This document shows positions 7,332-15,651 of a DNA stretch of 64,000 bases, piece after piece. Position numbers and translations under genes: made by a program. Origin of the DNA: an uncultured Bacteroidales bacterium. Lineage in GTDB: Bacteria > Bacteroidota > Bacteroidia > Bacteroidales > Paludibacteraceae. Numbering within the stretch: position 1 is the first letter of the stretch; every line of letters begins with the position of its first letter. Below the pieces are notes generated by a model that saw only the letters and a list, made by a program, of their open reading frames with translations, was not told where the DNA came from and searched no databases. The stretch covers positions 13,776 through 77,775 of the forward strand of contig CACZCR010000004.1 in assembly GCA_902779705.1 (NCBI GenBank), read 5' to 3'.

Positions 7332-8794
7332 CGGCTATCGGATTTGACAATGACCAGTATATACGCATCCAGTCGGAGCACATCCGCGAGCGTATAGCGA
7401 CCTTCGGCAACAAGCTCTATCTGGAGTTTGGCGGCAAGTTGTTTGATGATATGCATGCGAGTCGTGTGCTGCCGGGTTTTCAGCCGGATAGCAAGTTCGC
7501 CATGCTCACTCAGCTGCGCGACCGATTGGAGATCATCATTGTCATTTCGGCTTTGGACATCGAGAAGAACAAAGTGCGTCAGGACTTGGGTATCACCTAT
7601 GACGAGGACGTACTGCGTCTGCGCGAGGAGTTTGTGGCGCGCGGGTTCATGGTCTCGGCGGTCGTCATCACCCACTACTCGGGTCAGCGATCGGCCGACG
7701 CCTACCGTATGCGTCTGGAGCGCCAAGGCATCAAGGTCTATTACCACTATACGATCGAGGGCTATCCGCATAATGTGGAGTTGATAGCTTCGGACGAGGG
7801 CTTCGGCAAGAACGATTTTGTGCCTACGGAGCGCGAATTGGTGGTAGTGACAGCACCCGGACCGGGTAGCGGCAAGATGGCTGTGTGTCTGAGTCAACTG
7901 TATAACGAGCACGCTCGCGGACGCGAAGCCGGATACGCCAAGTTTGAGACTTTCCCGGTGTGGAATCTGCCGCTCAGGCACCCGGTGAACGTGGCTTATG
8001 AGGCTGCGACGGCCGACCTGAACGATATCAACATGATTGACCCCTTCCATCTGGAGGCCTATCAGAAGACCGCGGTCAACTACAACCGCGACATAGAGAT
8101 CTTCCCTGTGCTGGATGCGTTGTTCAGCTCGATCTACGGCACTAATCCGTATAAGTCACCCACCGACATGGGTGTGAACATGGTGGGATTCTGCATCAGC
8201 GATGATGCGGTGTGCCAAGAGGCCAGCAAGCAGGAGATCATTCGCCGCTATTTTGCGGCACTGAACCGCCTGGCTAAGGGCGATTGTAACGACCAAGAGG
8301 TGCAGAAACTGGCCCTGCTGCAGAAGCAGGTGGGTATCAACACGGCTTACCGCCGCACGACCGTGGCTGCGCGCGAACGCAAAGAGCAGTCCTTGGGTAA
8401 CGCTTCGGCCGCTATTGAGCTGCACGACGGCACGATCATCACCGCCGAGGCTTCGCCTCTGTTGGGCTCATCGGCTGCGTTGCTGCTGAATGTGATCAAG
8501 CACATAGCCGGCATCGACCATGCAGCACGACTGTTGCCGGAGGCGATGATCGAACCAATCCAGCATACCAAGATTTCCTTCCTGCACGGTAAGAATCCGA
8601 GACTGCATACGGACGAGGTGCTGGTGGCACTGTCGGTGCTGTCACAACACGATGACAACTGTCGCCGCGCGCTGGAGGCACTGAGCCAACTGAACGGCTG
8701 CCAGATGCACTCGACCGTGATGCTCGGAGAGGTGGATGCGAAGACCTTCAAGAAGCTGGGCGTGGACCTGACCTGCGACCCGTCGAAGTCGTGA
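7328..8794 (+). CDS. DUF1846 family protein
   Basis: A 488-aa member of the DUF1846 family. It opens with GFDNDQYIRIQSEHIRERI and carries GGKLFDDMHASRVLPGF, THYSGQRSADAYRMRLERQG, APGPGSGKMAVCLSQLYNEH and NPYKSPTDMGVNMVGF, all characteristic. GPGSGKMA looks like a phosphate-binding loop. Structures of relatives exist from structural genomics, but the reaction is unknown. The gene overlaps rluB by four bases and is probably translationally coupled to it. It ends before a terminator-like palindrome at 8859-8892. Confidence 0.9.
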   Translation: MTAIGFDNDQYIRIQSEHIRERIATFGNKLYLEFGGKLFDDMHASRVLPGFQPDSKFAMLTQLRDRLEIIIVISALDIEKNKVRQDLGITYDEDVLRLREEFVARGFMVSAVVITHYSGQRSADAYRMRLERQGIKVYYHYTIEGYPHNVELIASDEGFGKNDFVPTERELVVVTAPGPGSGKMAVCLSQLYNEHARGREAGYAKFETFPVWNLPLRHPVNVAYEAATADLNDINMIDPFHLEAYQKTAVNYNRDIEIFPVLDALFSSIYGTNPYKSPTDMGVNMVGFCISDDAVCQEASKQEIIRRYFAALNRLAKGDCNDQEVQKLALLQKQVGINTAYRRTTVAARERKEQSLGNASAAIELHDGTIITAEASPLLGSSAALLLNVIKHIAGIDHAARLLPEAMIEPIQHTKISFLHGKNPRLHTDEVLVALSVLSQHDDNCRRALEALSQLNGCQMHSTVMLGEVDAKTFKKLGVDLTCDPSKS

Positions 8795-8858
8795 AAACGC
8801 ACACATAAGCCACAAAAATCACAAGATACATAGTATTTTATACTATTATTCGAAAAAA

Positions 8859-8892
8859 ACGCACATAAAATTTGCATATGTGCGTTTTTTTC
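8859..8892. terminator. terminator hairpin overlapping the next promoter
   Basis: ACGCACATA (8859-8867) pairs with TATGTGCGT (8877-8885) and is followed by a run of T; a run of A precedes it, so it could act in both directions. The loop contains the TTTG that is the -33 element of the next promoter (8871-8902). A smaller palindrome, ATAGTAT/ATACTAT, lies at 8830-8846. Confidence 0.65.
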
Positions 8893-8902
8893 CGTAACTT
8901 TG
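8871..8902 (+). promoter_or_regulatory. Bacteroidetes promoter of the polysaccharide operon
   Basis: TTTG at 8871-8874 and TAACTTTG at 8895-8902 are 20 bases apart. The -33 element and spacer lie inside the terminator hairpin of the upstream gene. Confidence 0.85.
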
Positions 8903-8932
8903 CGCCCGAAAAATAAAATCGCAAGAAAACAC

Positions 8933-9928
8933 ATGTCTGATAAACAACAATTTGCACTCATTGGCGCAGCCGGATATATCGCCCCGCGACACATCAAAGC
9001 GATCGCGGATACCGGCAACAATCTGATGGTTGCCTACGACCGTTTTGACTCGGTAGGACGCCTGGATAGCAGCTTCCCAGACTGCGCCTTCTTTACTGAA
9101 AACGAACAGTTTGACCGTTTCTGCTCGAAGCAGATGCGTACTGACAAGCCGCTGAACTGGCTGTCGATCTGTACGCCTAACTATACCCATGACGCGTTCA
9201 TCCGCTACGGTTTGCGTATCGGATGCGATGTGATCTGTGAGAAGCCGCTGGTGCTGAACCCCTATAACATCGACAATCTCGTGGAGTTGGAACAGGAGAC
9301 AGGACACAAGGCCTACACGATCCTGCAGCTGCGTCTGCACGATAAGATCCGCGCGCTCAAAGAGAAAGTGGAGCGCGAGACTGCGGCTGATCCGAAGAAA
9401 GTGTATGATGTGGACTTGACCTATATCACGAGCCGTGGTAACTGGTACTACGCGTCCTGGAAGGGTGATGTGCATAAGTCCGGCGGTATCGCAACGAATA
9501 TCGGTGTGCATTTCTATGATATGCTGCAGTGGGTGTTCGGTCCGATGAAACAGAACATCGTACATGTGATGAGTTTTGACCGCGTAGCCGGATTCTTGGA
9601 GTTGGAGCACGCACGTGTGCGCTACTTCTTGAGCATCAACGCCGCTTGTCTGCCGGCTAATGCCGTGCAGGGTGAGAAACGTACCTACCGTACGCTCAAT
9701 ATCGACGGCGAAGAGTTTGAGTTCAGCCAGGGATTCACGGAGTTGCATACGGAGAGTTATCGCCAGATCTTGGCGGGTAAGGGCTTCCGTATCGCGGAGG
9801 CACGTCCGTGCATAGAGACAGTGGCCCAGATACGCCACGCGGAGCCGATCGGTTTGGTGGGCGACTACCATCCGCTGGCTAAGTTGCCGCTGGCTAAACA
9901 TCCGTTTGGGTGGGACGAGAGACGCTAA
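8933..9928 (+). CDS. Gfo/Idh/MocA oxidoreductase, WlbA-like
   Basis: A 331-aa NAD-dependent dehydrogenase resembling WlbA/WbpB, which oxidises the 3-position of UDP-N-acetylglucosaminuronate during synthesis of amino-sugar components of surface polysaccharide. The Rossmann start is FALIGAAGYIAPRHIKAIAD. The catalytic CEKPLVLNP lies near 105. SGGIATNIGVHFYDMLQWVF matches the substrate-binding helix of the family. The frame is open back to 8900, but that falls in the promoter's -7 box, so ATG 8933 is the start. Its place ahead of export genes supports a role in capsule or exopolysaccharide precursor synthesis; exact substrate inferred. Confidence 0.8.
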   Translation: MSDKQQFALIGAAGYIAPRHIKAIADTGNNLMVAYDRFDSVGRLDSSFPDCAFFTENEQFDRFCSKQMRTDKPLNWLSICTPNYTHDAFIRYGLRIGCDVICEKPLVLNPYNIDNLVELEQETGHKAYTILQLRLHDKIRALKEKVERETAADPKKVYDVDLTYITSRGNWYYASWKGDVHKSGGIATNIGVHFYDMLQWVFGPMKQNIVHVMSFDRVAGFLELEHARVRYFLSINAACLPANAVQGEKRTYRTLNIDGEEFEFSQGFTELHTESYRQILAGKGFRIAEARPCIETVAQIRHAEPIGLVGDYHPLAKLPLAKHPFGWDERR

Positions 9929-9934
9929 CGCGTA

Positions 9935-9994
9935 TTTATGATTTCAAATTTATGATTTCAAATTTATGATTTGTGATTTATGATTTATAAATTT
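9935..9994 (+). repeat. ATTTATGATTTCAAA repeats, supplying the next start codon
   Basis: Four to five copies of TTTATGATTT with or without CAAA fill the gap before the first Wza gene. The ATG at 9980 and the codons for MIYKF lie inside the array. The reverse complement of the same family occurs at 61982-62046 and a diverged copy inside folC (34945-34982). Confidence 0.75.
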
Positions 9995-10852
9995 AGAAAC
10001 ATAGTTTTTCTGGCGGTAGTGGGCTTGGCTTTGGCGTCGTGTGTGACGGCACGCAAGGTCAACTATATGCAGAAGCCGGACAAACAGATACCGTCCTATA
10101 CCGACACCCTCGCGTTTGAGGACTATAAGTTGCGTATAGGAGACCGGTTGTATGTGTATGTCTATTCGGTGGATGAGAAGATCCAGAAGATGTACAACGC
10201 CGGCGGTACGAACGCTTCGCAGATGCGTCAGCAGATGGGACAGGGTGGAATGTACGGTTCGTATGACCTGTACACCTATCTGGTGGACGAGGAGGGTAAC
10301 ATCGAGTTTCCGACGATTGGTAAGTTGGCGGTTCAGGGCAAGACCTGCCGCGATGTGAAGTATATGCTGGAGGCAGAGCTGAGTACGCTGTTGCGCGACC
10401 TGCCGGGCTATAGCACGATCTCGTGCGAGGTGAATATCGTCAACCGTTCGTTCTCCGTGATTGGTGCCAAGAGCGGCCGGTATAACATCAACAAGGAGAA
10501 GATGACTATCTTCGAGGCCTTGGCTTTGGCGGGCGACCTGGGTGATTTCAACAGCCGCAAAGAGGTGAAACTGATTCGCGAGATCAACGGCGTGACGACC
10601 ATCAAGACTTTTGATGTGCGTTCGGAGGATATCGTCAACTCAGAGTACTACTACATTGAGCCGAACGATATCATCTATATCCGGTATATACCGGGTTACA
10701 GCTTCGGTATCAACCACGTGACGACCGTGATTGGTGTGACGGCCTCGACGATCTCGTTTGGTGCGTTTATCTACTCGATCATACAGACGGGTATCAACCA
10801 CGTGAACAAACGTAAAAACGGTGATTATGACAAGAAAGGAGGCGACCAATGA
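9980..10852 (+). CDS. polysaccharide export outer-membrane lipoprotein, Wza-like (first copy)
   Basis: A 290-aa lipoprotein with a signal peptide ending LALASC (Cys21 lipidated). A polysaccharide biosynthesis/export domain follows (YKLRIGDRLYVYVYSVDE, VDEEGNIEFPTIGKLAVQGK), then an SLBB-like segment (RSFSVIGAKSGRYNINKE, TIFEALALAGDLGDF) and a C-terminal membrane helix (IGVTASTISFGAFIYSII). It should form the outer-membrane exit channel for exopolysaccharide with the Wzc protein two genes on. The start codon comes from a short-repeat array, so the first five residues (MIYKF) may be recent. It overlaps the second Wza-like gene by four bases. Confidence 0.88.
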   Translation: MIYKFRNIVFLAVVGLALASCVTARKVNYMQKPDKQIPSYTDTLAFEDYKLRIGDRLYVYVYSVDEKIQKMYNAGGTNASQMRQQMGQGGMYGSYDLYTYLVDEEGNIEFPTIGKLAVQGKTCRDVKYMLEAELSTLLRDLPGYSTISCEVNIVNRSFSVIGAKSGRYNINKEKMTIFEALALAGDLGDFNSRKEVKLIREINGVTTIKTFDVRSEDIVNSEYYYIEPNDIIYIRYIPGYSFGINHVTTVIGVTASTISFGAFIYSIIQTGINHVNKRKNGDYDKKGGDQ

Positions 10853-11619
10853 AAAAGCTAGTCTATATAGCCTTGTTGGTGTGGGCGGCTATCTCTTTCA
10901 GCGGCTGCTATAGCCATCGTGTGATCGGCTATCTGCAGGATTCGACCAAGCAGAACCCCTTGCCGCAATACGACTCGGTGCCGTATGAGCCATACCGTAT
11001 CCGCGTGAACGACGAGATCATCTACCGTATCATCAGTCTCGACGAGCAGATGAGCAAGATGTTGGGTACCAACACCTATACCTCCGGTCAGTATGCCAAC
11101 TCCTATCGTGTGCACTCGGACGGCACGATCGACTTGCCGTTCTTGAAGCCGGTGAAGATACAAGGACTGACCGAGGTGGAGGCACAGGAAGTGGTGCGTG
11201 ATGCGTTCCGTGAGATAATACCGGATGCGGATGTGAAGTTGACGTTGTACAACAAGTATTTCTCCGTGATAGGTGATGCCCATTCGGGACAGTTCTATAT
11301 CTATAAGGAGAAGATGAATATCTTCCAGGCCCTGGCGATGACAGGCGATGTGATGAACAGCGGAGACCGTCGTCACATACGTATCATCCGTCCTAAGGAT
11401 GGAGGCGAGGAGCCGGAGATACTGGAGTTTGATATCCGTACGAACACGATCATCAATTCGAAGTACTACTATATATATCCCAACGATGTGATCTATGTGG
11501 CACGCACCAAGGATAGCTTCTATCAGGTGAACAACTACGCCGGTGTGCTGGGATTGATCACCAGTTCGGTGGGACTATTGACATCGGTATTAACCTACTT
11601 GCAATTCCTATATAAATAA
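10849..11619 (+). CDS. polysaccharide export outer-membrane lipoprotein, Wza-like (second copy)
   Basis: A 256-aa paralogue of the preceding protein with lipobox SFSGC (Cys20). It has YRIRVNDEIIYRIISLDEQ, VHSDGTIDLPFLKPVKIQGL, YFSVIGDAHSGQFYIYKEKM and NIFQALAMTGDV. A C-terminal hydrophobic helix (YAGVLGLITSSVGLLTSVL) follows. Shared order and motifs point to tandem duplication and divergence. Two adjacent Wza-like lipoproteins before a single Wzc could form a mixed channel or serve different polymers. It starts four bases inside the previous gene, so the pair is translationally coupled. Confidence 0.88.
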   Translation: MKKLVYIALLVWAAISFSGCYSHRVIGYLQDSTKQNPLPQYDSVPYEPYRIRVNDEIIYRIISLDEQMSKMLGTNTYTSGQYANSYRVHSDGTIDLPFLKPVKIQGLTEVEAQEVVRDAFREIIPDADVKLTLYNKYFSVIGDAHSGQFYIYKEKMNIFQALAMTGDVMNSGDRRHIRIIRPKDGGEEPEILEFDIRTNTIINSKYYYIYPNDVIYVARTKDSFYQVNNYAGVLGLITSSVGLLTSVLTYLQFLYK

Positions 11620-11625
11620 CACGCT

Positions 11626-14322
11626 ATGAGTGGAAATAACAATTATACAGATTCCGGTAACAGCAACTACCTATACGGCGATCCGTATGGCAGTTCGGCG
11701 TACGGTAATAGCCAATATGGCAACGCGTACGGCGCAGGCGTCTATAGCGCCAACCGCATGTATACCGGGGGTAACGCCCAGTACGGCAATGCCCAATACG
11801 GCAATGGCCAGTATGGCAACGGCCAGTATGGCGGCGACCAAGGCGATGATCCGTTAGAACAGCAGATGCAGTTCAACCCCATCGAGTGGTTGTTCACGTT
11901 CATACACTATTGGTATCTGTTTGTGATCTTTGTAGGTATCGCTCTTGGTTTGGCGATGCTCAAGAACCGCAAATGGATTCCTTCGTACTACTCGCAAGGA
12001 ACGATGGTGATCAAGGAGAACACGGGCTATGGAGGCGCGCAGAGCAACCTGATGCAGGGTTTTGGTTTGGACGTGACATACACCAATGTCAACAATCAGA
12101 TCATCATGCTCGGTTCGTACGACCTGATCTGCCGCGTGGTGGACTCGCTGCCGTTTATGCAGACTGAGTATATCACCCAGGGTAAGTTCAAGACCCGTAA
12201 CTTGTACCGTGAGTCGCCGATCTTGGTAGAGCAGGAGCGTATCGACCAAGCGGCCTATCAAGACATGTATGAGATAACGTTCAACGAGGACGGTACGATG
12301 CGTGTGCGTTCGACGGCCGTAGAGGACAGGGTGGATATTGTGGCGCGGTATGGTCAGAAGATTGATTGTGAGATGTTTACCATCACTATCTGGCCGACCG
12401 AGTTGATGATCAACCAGGGTAAGATCTACATCCGTTTCCGTACGCGTGAGTCCTTGGTGGATGAGTTTATGAACCGCCTGGAGACCTCCTTTGTGGCCGA
12501 GGGAAGTACGGTACTGGGATTGTCGCTTACCTCGGAGACTCCACAGCGAGACTGCGAGTTTATCGACAAGCTGATGGAGACCTATCTGCAGAAGACCTTG
12601 GAGGAAAAGAACGAGGTGGCAGAGAACTCTATTCGCTTCATCAACAGCCAGTTGGGTGTGATAGAGGACTCGCTGGATGTGAGTCGTCGTGCGATGACCA
12701 ATTTCCGTCAGGCGAACAAGTTTATGGACGTATCGACCTATGCGGGCCAGCTGCTCAGCAAAGCTGAGGGCTACGACCAGCAGATGCAGGCGTTGCGTCT
12801 CAAAGAGACCTATTTCGACTACCTGACCAAGTATCTGAAGACCAATATCGAGAGCGGTTCGGTAATCGCTCCTTCGACCATGGGCCTGAACGAGCCGATG
12901 TTGTCCTCGTTGGTACAACAGCTCAACGACCTGCGTGTACAGCGTGGCGAGTTGTCGGAGCGAAACGTGTACTACGCCAAGTACTCCAAGGATATGGATA
13001 ATGTCAAGGAGGCTATCACGGAGGTGGTGCGTTCCATGCGCGCGCAATTGGATATAGAGAAGAACAACATCCTGCAGCATGCAGCCGAGGTGGAGGGCGA
13101 GATCATGACCCTGCCCGCCAAGGAGCTGGAGATGGTAGGTATAGAGCGTAAGTATAATATTGATGACAACTACTACACCTTCTTCCTGCAGAAGCGTGCC
13201 GAGGCCGAGATCCAGAAAGCCAGCAACACGCCTGACAATCAGATCATGGACAAAGCGCGTACGACGGCTATCATGAATGCGTCTACCAAGCAGAAGACGA
13301 TGACCTCGTACCTGATCGTTGGATTCATCATTCCGCTGGTGTTGATCGTGCTCAGCGAGTTGCTCAACAACAAGATCCGTTCGCCTAAGGACCTGCTCAA
13401 GTTGCGTATGTTCCACCTGATCGGAACGGTTCGTCACGCCAGAAACCAGAACCCGACATTGGTTCGTGCTCGACCCAAGTCGTCCTATAGTGAGATGCTT
13501 CGCTCGATCCGTACGCGTATGGAGTTTGTGGTGAAGCGTAAAGATAAGCTGGTGATATCGGTTACTTCGACCGAGTCCGGTGATGGTAAGACCTTCTTGT
13601 GTTCGAACCTGGCAGCGCTGTATGCGATGACCGGTAAGAAGACGATCTTGGTCGACCTGGATATCCGTAAGCCGAACCTGCATACCAAGTTGGGTATGGA
13701 GAATGGCGACGGTGCGACCAACTACCTGATCGGCGACTGCGAACTGGATGATGTGATCATCACCGATACGCCGTTCTCGTTCGATCTGATGCGTGCCGGT
13801 ACGGTGCCGCCTAACCCGGGCGAGTTGATTCACTCAGACCGTATGACCGAGATGATCAACACCCTGCGCGAGCGTTATGATTACGTGGTGATCGATACAT
13901 CGCCTATCGGTCTGGTACCGGATGCGTATCCGCTGATCAACCAAACGGATATATGCCTGTTCGTGGTACGTTGTATGCAGACCAACAAGGGCTTGTGTAA
14001 GTTGACGCTCGATCAGGTGGCCGAGGTGGTTGACAACCCTGAGAAGATCCAGCTCGTATTGTCCGATATACCTATCGAAGGCCGCTTCGCTTACGGAGGC
14101 TACGGCTACGGATATGGCTACGGCTACGGATATGGCTACGGCTACGGCTATGGTGGCTACGGCTACGGCGCATACGGCTACGGCCGCAAGAAACGTAACT
14201 CTATTTATGGTGGCTCCAGCCGTCGTAAGACAGATAATAACATCTACAACTATTATCACGACGACGAGGAGGAAGAGCAGGAGACAGAGAACAACGAGAA
14301 TACTAATGTGAATACCAAATAA
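11626..14322 (+). CDS. Wzc-like polysaccharide co-polymerase and tyrosine autokinase
   Basis: An 898-aa inner-membrane protein controlling exopolysaccharide chain length and export. Residues 1-75 are a Gly/Tyr/Asn tract with repeated QYGN units. A first membrane helix lies at about 90-110 (HYWYLFVIFVGIALGLAML), a long periplasmic helical part follows, and a second helix at about 563-585 (SYLIVGFIIPLVLIVL). The cytoplasmic BY-kinase has Walker A SGDGKTFLCSNLA (about 650), Walker A' ILVDLDIRKPNLH (about 674) and Walker B YDYVVIDTSP (about 751). The Tyr cluster at about 823-854 is an unusually regular GYG array, then a basic and acidic tail. The export pair lies directly upstream, six bases away. 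Confidence 0.92.
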   Translation: MSGNNNYTDSGNSNYLYGDPYGSSAYGNSQYGNAYGAGVYSANRMYTGGNAQYGNAQYGNGQYGNGQYGGDQGDDPLEQQMQFNPIEWLFTFIHYWYLFVIFVGIALGLAMLKNRKWIPSYYSQGTMVIKENTGYGGAQSNLMQGFGLDVTYTNVNNQIIMLGSYDLICRVVDSLPFMQTEYITQGKFKTRNLYRESPILVEQERIDQAAYQDMYEITFNEDGTMRVRSTAVEDRVDIVARYGQKIDCEMFTITIWPTELMINQGKIYIRFRTRESLVDEFMNRLETSFVAEGSTVLGLSLTSETPQRDCEFIDKLMETYLQKTLEEKNEVAENSIRFINSQLGVIEDSLDVSRRAMTNFRQANKFMDVSTYAGQLLSKAEGYDQQMQALRLKETYFDYLTKYLKTNIESGSVIAPSTMGLNEPMLSSLVQQLNDLRVQRGELSERNVYYAKYSKDMDNVKEAITEVVRSMRAQLDIEKNNILQHAAEVEGEIMTLPAKELEMVGIERKYNIDDNYYTFFLQKRAEAEIQKASNTPDNQIMDKARTTAIMNASTKQKTMTSYLIVGFIIPLVLIVLSELLNNKIRSPKDLLKLRMFHLIGTVRHARNQNPTLVRARPKSSYSEMLRSIRTRMEFVVKRKDKLVISVTSTESGDGKTFLCSNLAALYAMTGKKTILVDLDIRKPNLHTKLGMENGDGATNYLIGDCELDDVIITDTPFSFDLMRAGTVPPNPGELIHSDRMTEMINTLRERYDYVVIDTSPIGLVPDAYPLINQTDICLFVVRCMQTNKGLCKLTLDQVAEVVDNPEKIQLVLSDIPIEGRFAYGGYGYGYGYGYGYGYGYGYGGYGYGAYGYGRKKRNSIYGGSSRRKTDNNIYNYYHDDEEEEQETENNENTNVNTK

Positions 14323-14332
14323 ACGTAGATAT

Positions 14333-15625
14333 ATGATGAGAAAACGTATATTTGTAACGATTGTAGCAGCGCTCAGTATGTTGAGTGCTGCTGCCAACAC
14401 CCTTTACACCCATGATGGGACCGTCAAACAGTCGTATAACTTCCTATTCTATACCCCGGACAGCTATAAGCCCGAGTCAGAGACCAAGCTGCCGCTGATC
14501 GTGTTCTTGCACGGCCGCAGTCTGAGTGGCACGGACCTGAATCGTGTTCGTCGTTACGGCTCGCTGAGCGCTATCCAGTACGGGCGTAAGATAGATGCGC
14601 TCATCCTGGCGCCGCAGAGTCCCGGAGAGAAATGGAATCCTGAGAAGCTGAACCGACTGATCGACTGGACGTTTGAGAACTACGACGTCGATACCAATCG
14701 CGTGTATGTGATTGGTATGAGTATGGGTGGATACGGTACGATGGACTACGTGGCAGCCTATCCGCATCGTGTGACGGCGGCTATAGCTATGTGCGGTGGT
14801 ATATCTTCGCTCAACAACGCGCCCAAGATGAAGGATGTGCCTCTGTGGATCATCCACGGCACAGACGACAAGGCGGTGCCGGTTGCTAAGTCAGACGAGG
14901 TGTTTGCCAAACTCAACGAGTCCGGCAAACCTCATCAGACGCACTATGACCGTCTCGACTCGGTCAACCATGCTATGCTGGCCCGTATGTTCTACCTCAA
15001 CGAGACCTACAAATGGCTGTTTGAGCATACGCAGAAGGGTAAGAAGAATACGATCCGGCCTACGTTTGATGTACGTCGTTTGTTGCCGGGTGCATACAAG
15101 GGGCTGCGCTCCAACTCGGTGACTATCAAGGTGGAGCCGGGCAAACCCAAACCTGCTCCTGCTCCCGCAGTAGAGCAGCAAGATACGTTGGCCAAGACTG
15201 CTCCTACAACGGCTACCACTGCGCCGACCGCTCCTAAGGACTCGACGATGTCGGCTGAGGAGGCTAAGCGTCTGGCAGCTGAGAAAGCGGCTCGCGAGAA
15301 AGCCGAGAAAGCGGCGGCTGCCAAGTTAGCAGCACAGAAGAAAGCGGCGGCTGAAGCTGCAGCTAAGAAGAAAGCGGCCGAGGAGGCTAAGAAGAAAGCC
15401 GCTGAAGAGGCTAAACGCAAAGCAGCCGAGGAAGCTAAGAAGAAAGCTGCCGAAGAGGCCAAGAAGAAAGCCGAAGCAGCCAAGTGGCACGTAGTGAAGT
15501 CCGGCGAGAGCCAGTGGTCGATAGCCAACAAGCATGGTATATCGGTTGATCAGCTCCGCAAGATGAACAAACTGACCGACAAGTCAGTCATCCAGCCCGG
15601 ACAGAAACTGAGAGTTAAATATTAA
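14333..15625 (+). CDS. secreted alpha/beta-hydrolase (esterase) with Ala/Lys linker and C-terminal LysM
   Basis: A 430-aa exported protein. A signal peptide (about 1-22) is followed by an esterase domain with oxyanion-type LIVFLHGRSLSG, nucleophile GMSMGGYG (Ser130), acid HGTDDKAVP and His213 in VNHAML. A Pro/Thr-rich stretch and a long (A/E/K)-rich helix like TolA (AAEEAKKKAAEEAKRKAAE) follow. The C-terminus is a LysM domain (WHVVKSGESQWSIANKHGIS to QPGQKLRVKY), which should bind peptidoglycan. It follows wzc by 11 bases, so it may trim acyl groups from exported polysaccharide or the cell wall; this role is inferred from position. The architecture of catalytic domain, rigid helix and wall anchor is uncommon. 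Confidence 0.85.
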   Translation: MMRKRIFVTIVAALSMLSAAANTLYTHDGTVKQSYNFLFYTPDSYKPESETKLPLIVFLHGRSLSGTDLNRVRRYGSLSAIQYGRKIDALILAPQSPGEKWNPEKLNRLIDWTFENYDVDTNRVYVIGMSMGGYGTMDYVAAYPHRVTAAIAMCGGISSLNNAPKMKDVPLWIIHGTDDKAVPVAKSDEVFAKLNESGKPHQTHYDRLDSVNHAMLARMFYLNETYKWLFEHTQKGKKNTIRPTFDVRRLLPGAYKGLRSNSVTIKVEPGKPKPAPAPAVEQQDTLAKTAPTTATTAPTAPKDSTMSAEEAKRLAAEKAAREKAEKAAAAKLAAQKKAAAEAAAKKKAAEEAKKKAAEEAKRKAAEEAKKKAAEEAKKKAEAAKWHVVKSGESQWSIANKHGISVDQLRKMNKLTDKSVIQPGQKLRVKY

Positions 15626-15651
15626 GAAAAACCATAAAAATCTGATATCTT

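Noticed and set aside
8900-8932. TTG start for the WlbA-like gene.
   Set aside because: The codon lies inside the -7 promoter box, so it cannot be in the message; ATG 8933 fits.
11854-13833. 659-codon open frame antisense to the Wzc gene.
   Set aside because: It is opposite a clear kinase gene with all its motifs, has no recognisable domain, and is His/Arg/Leu-rich as expected from a mirror frame of GC-biased codons.
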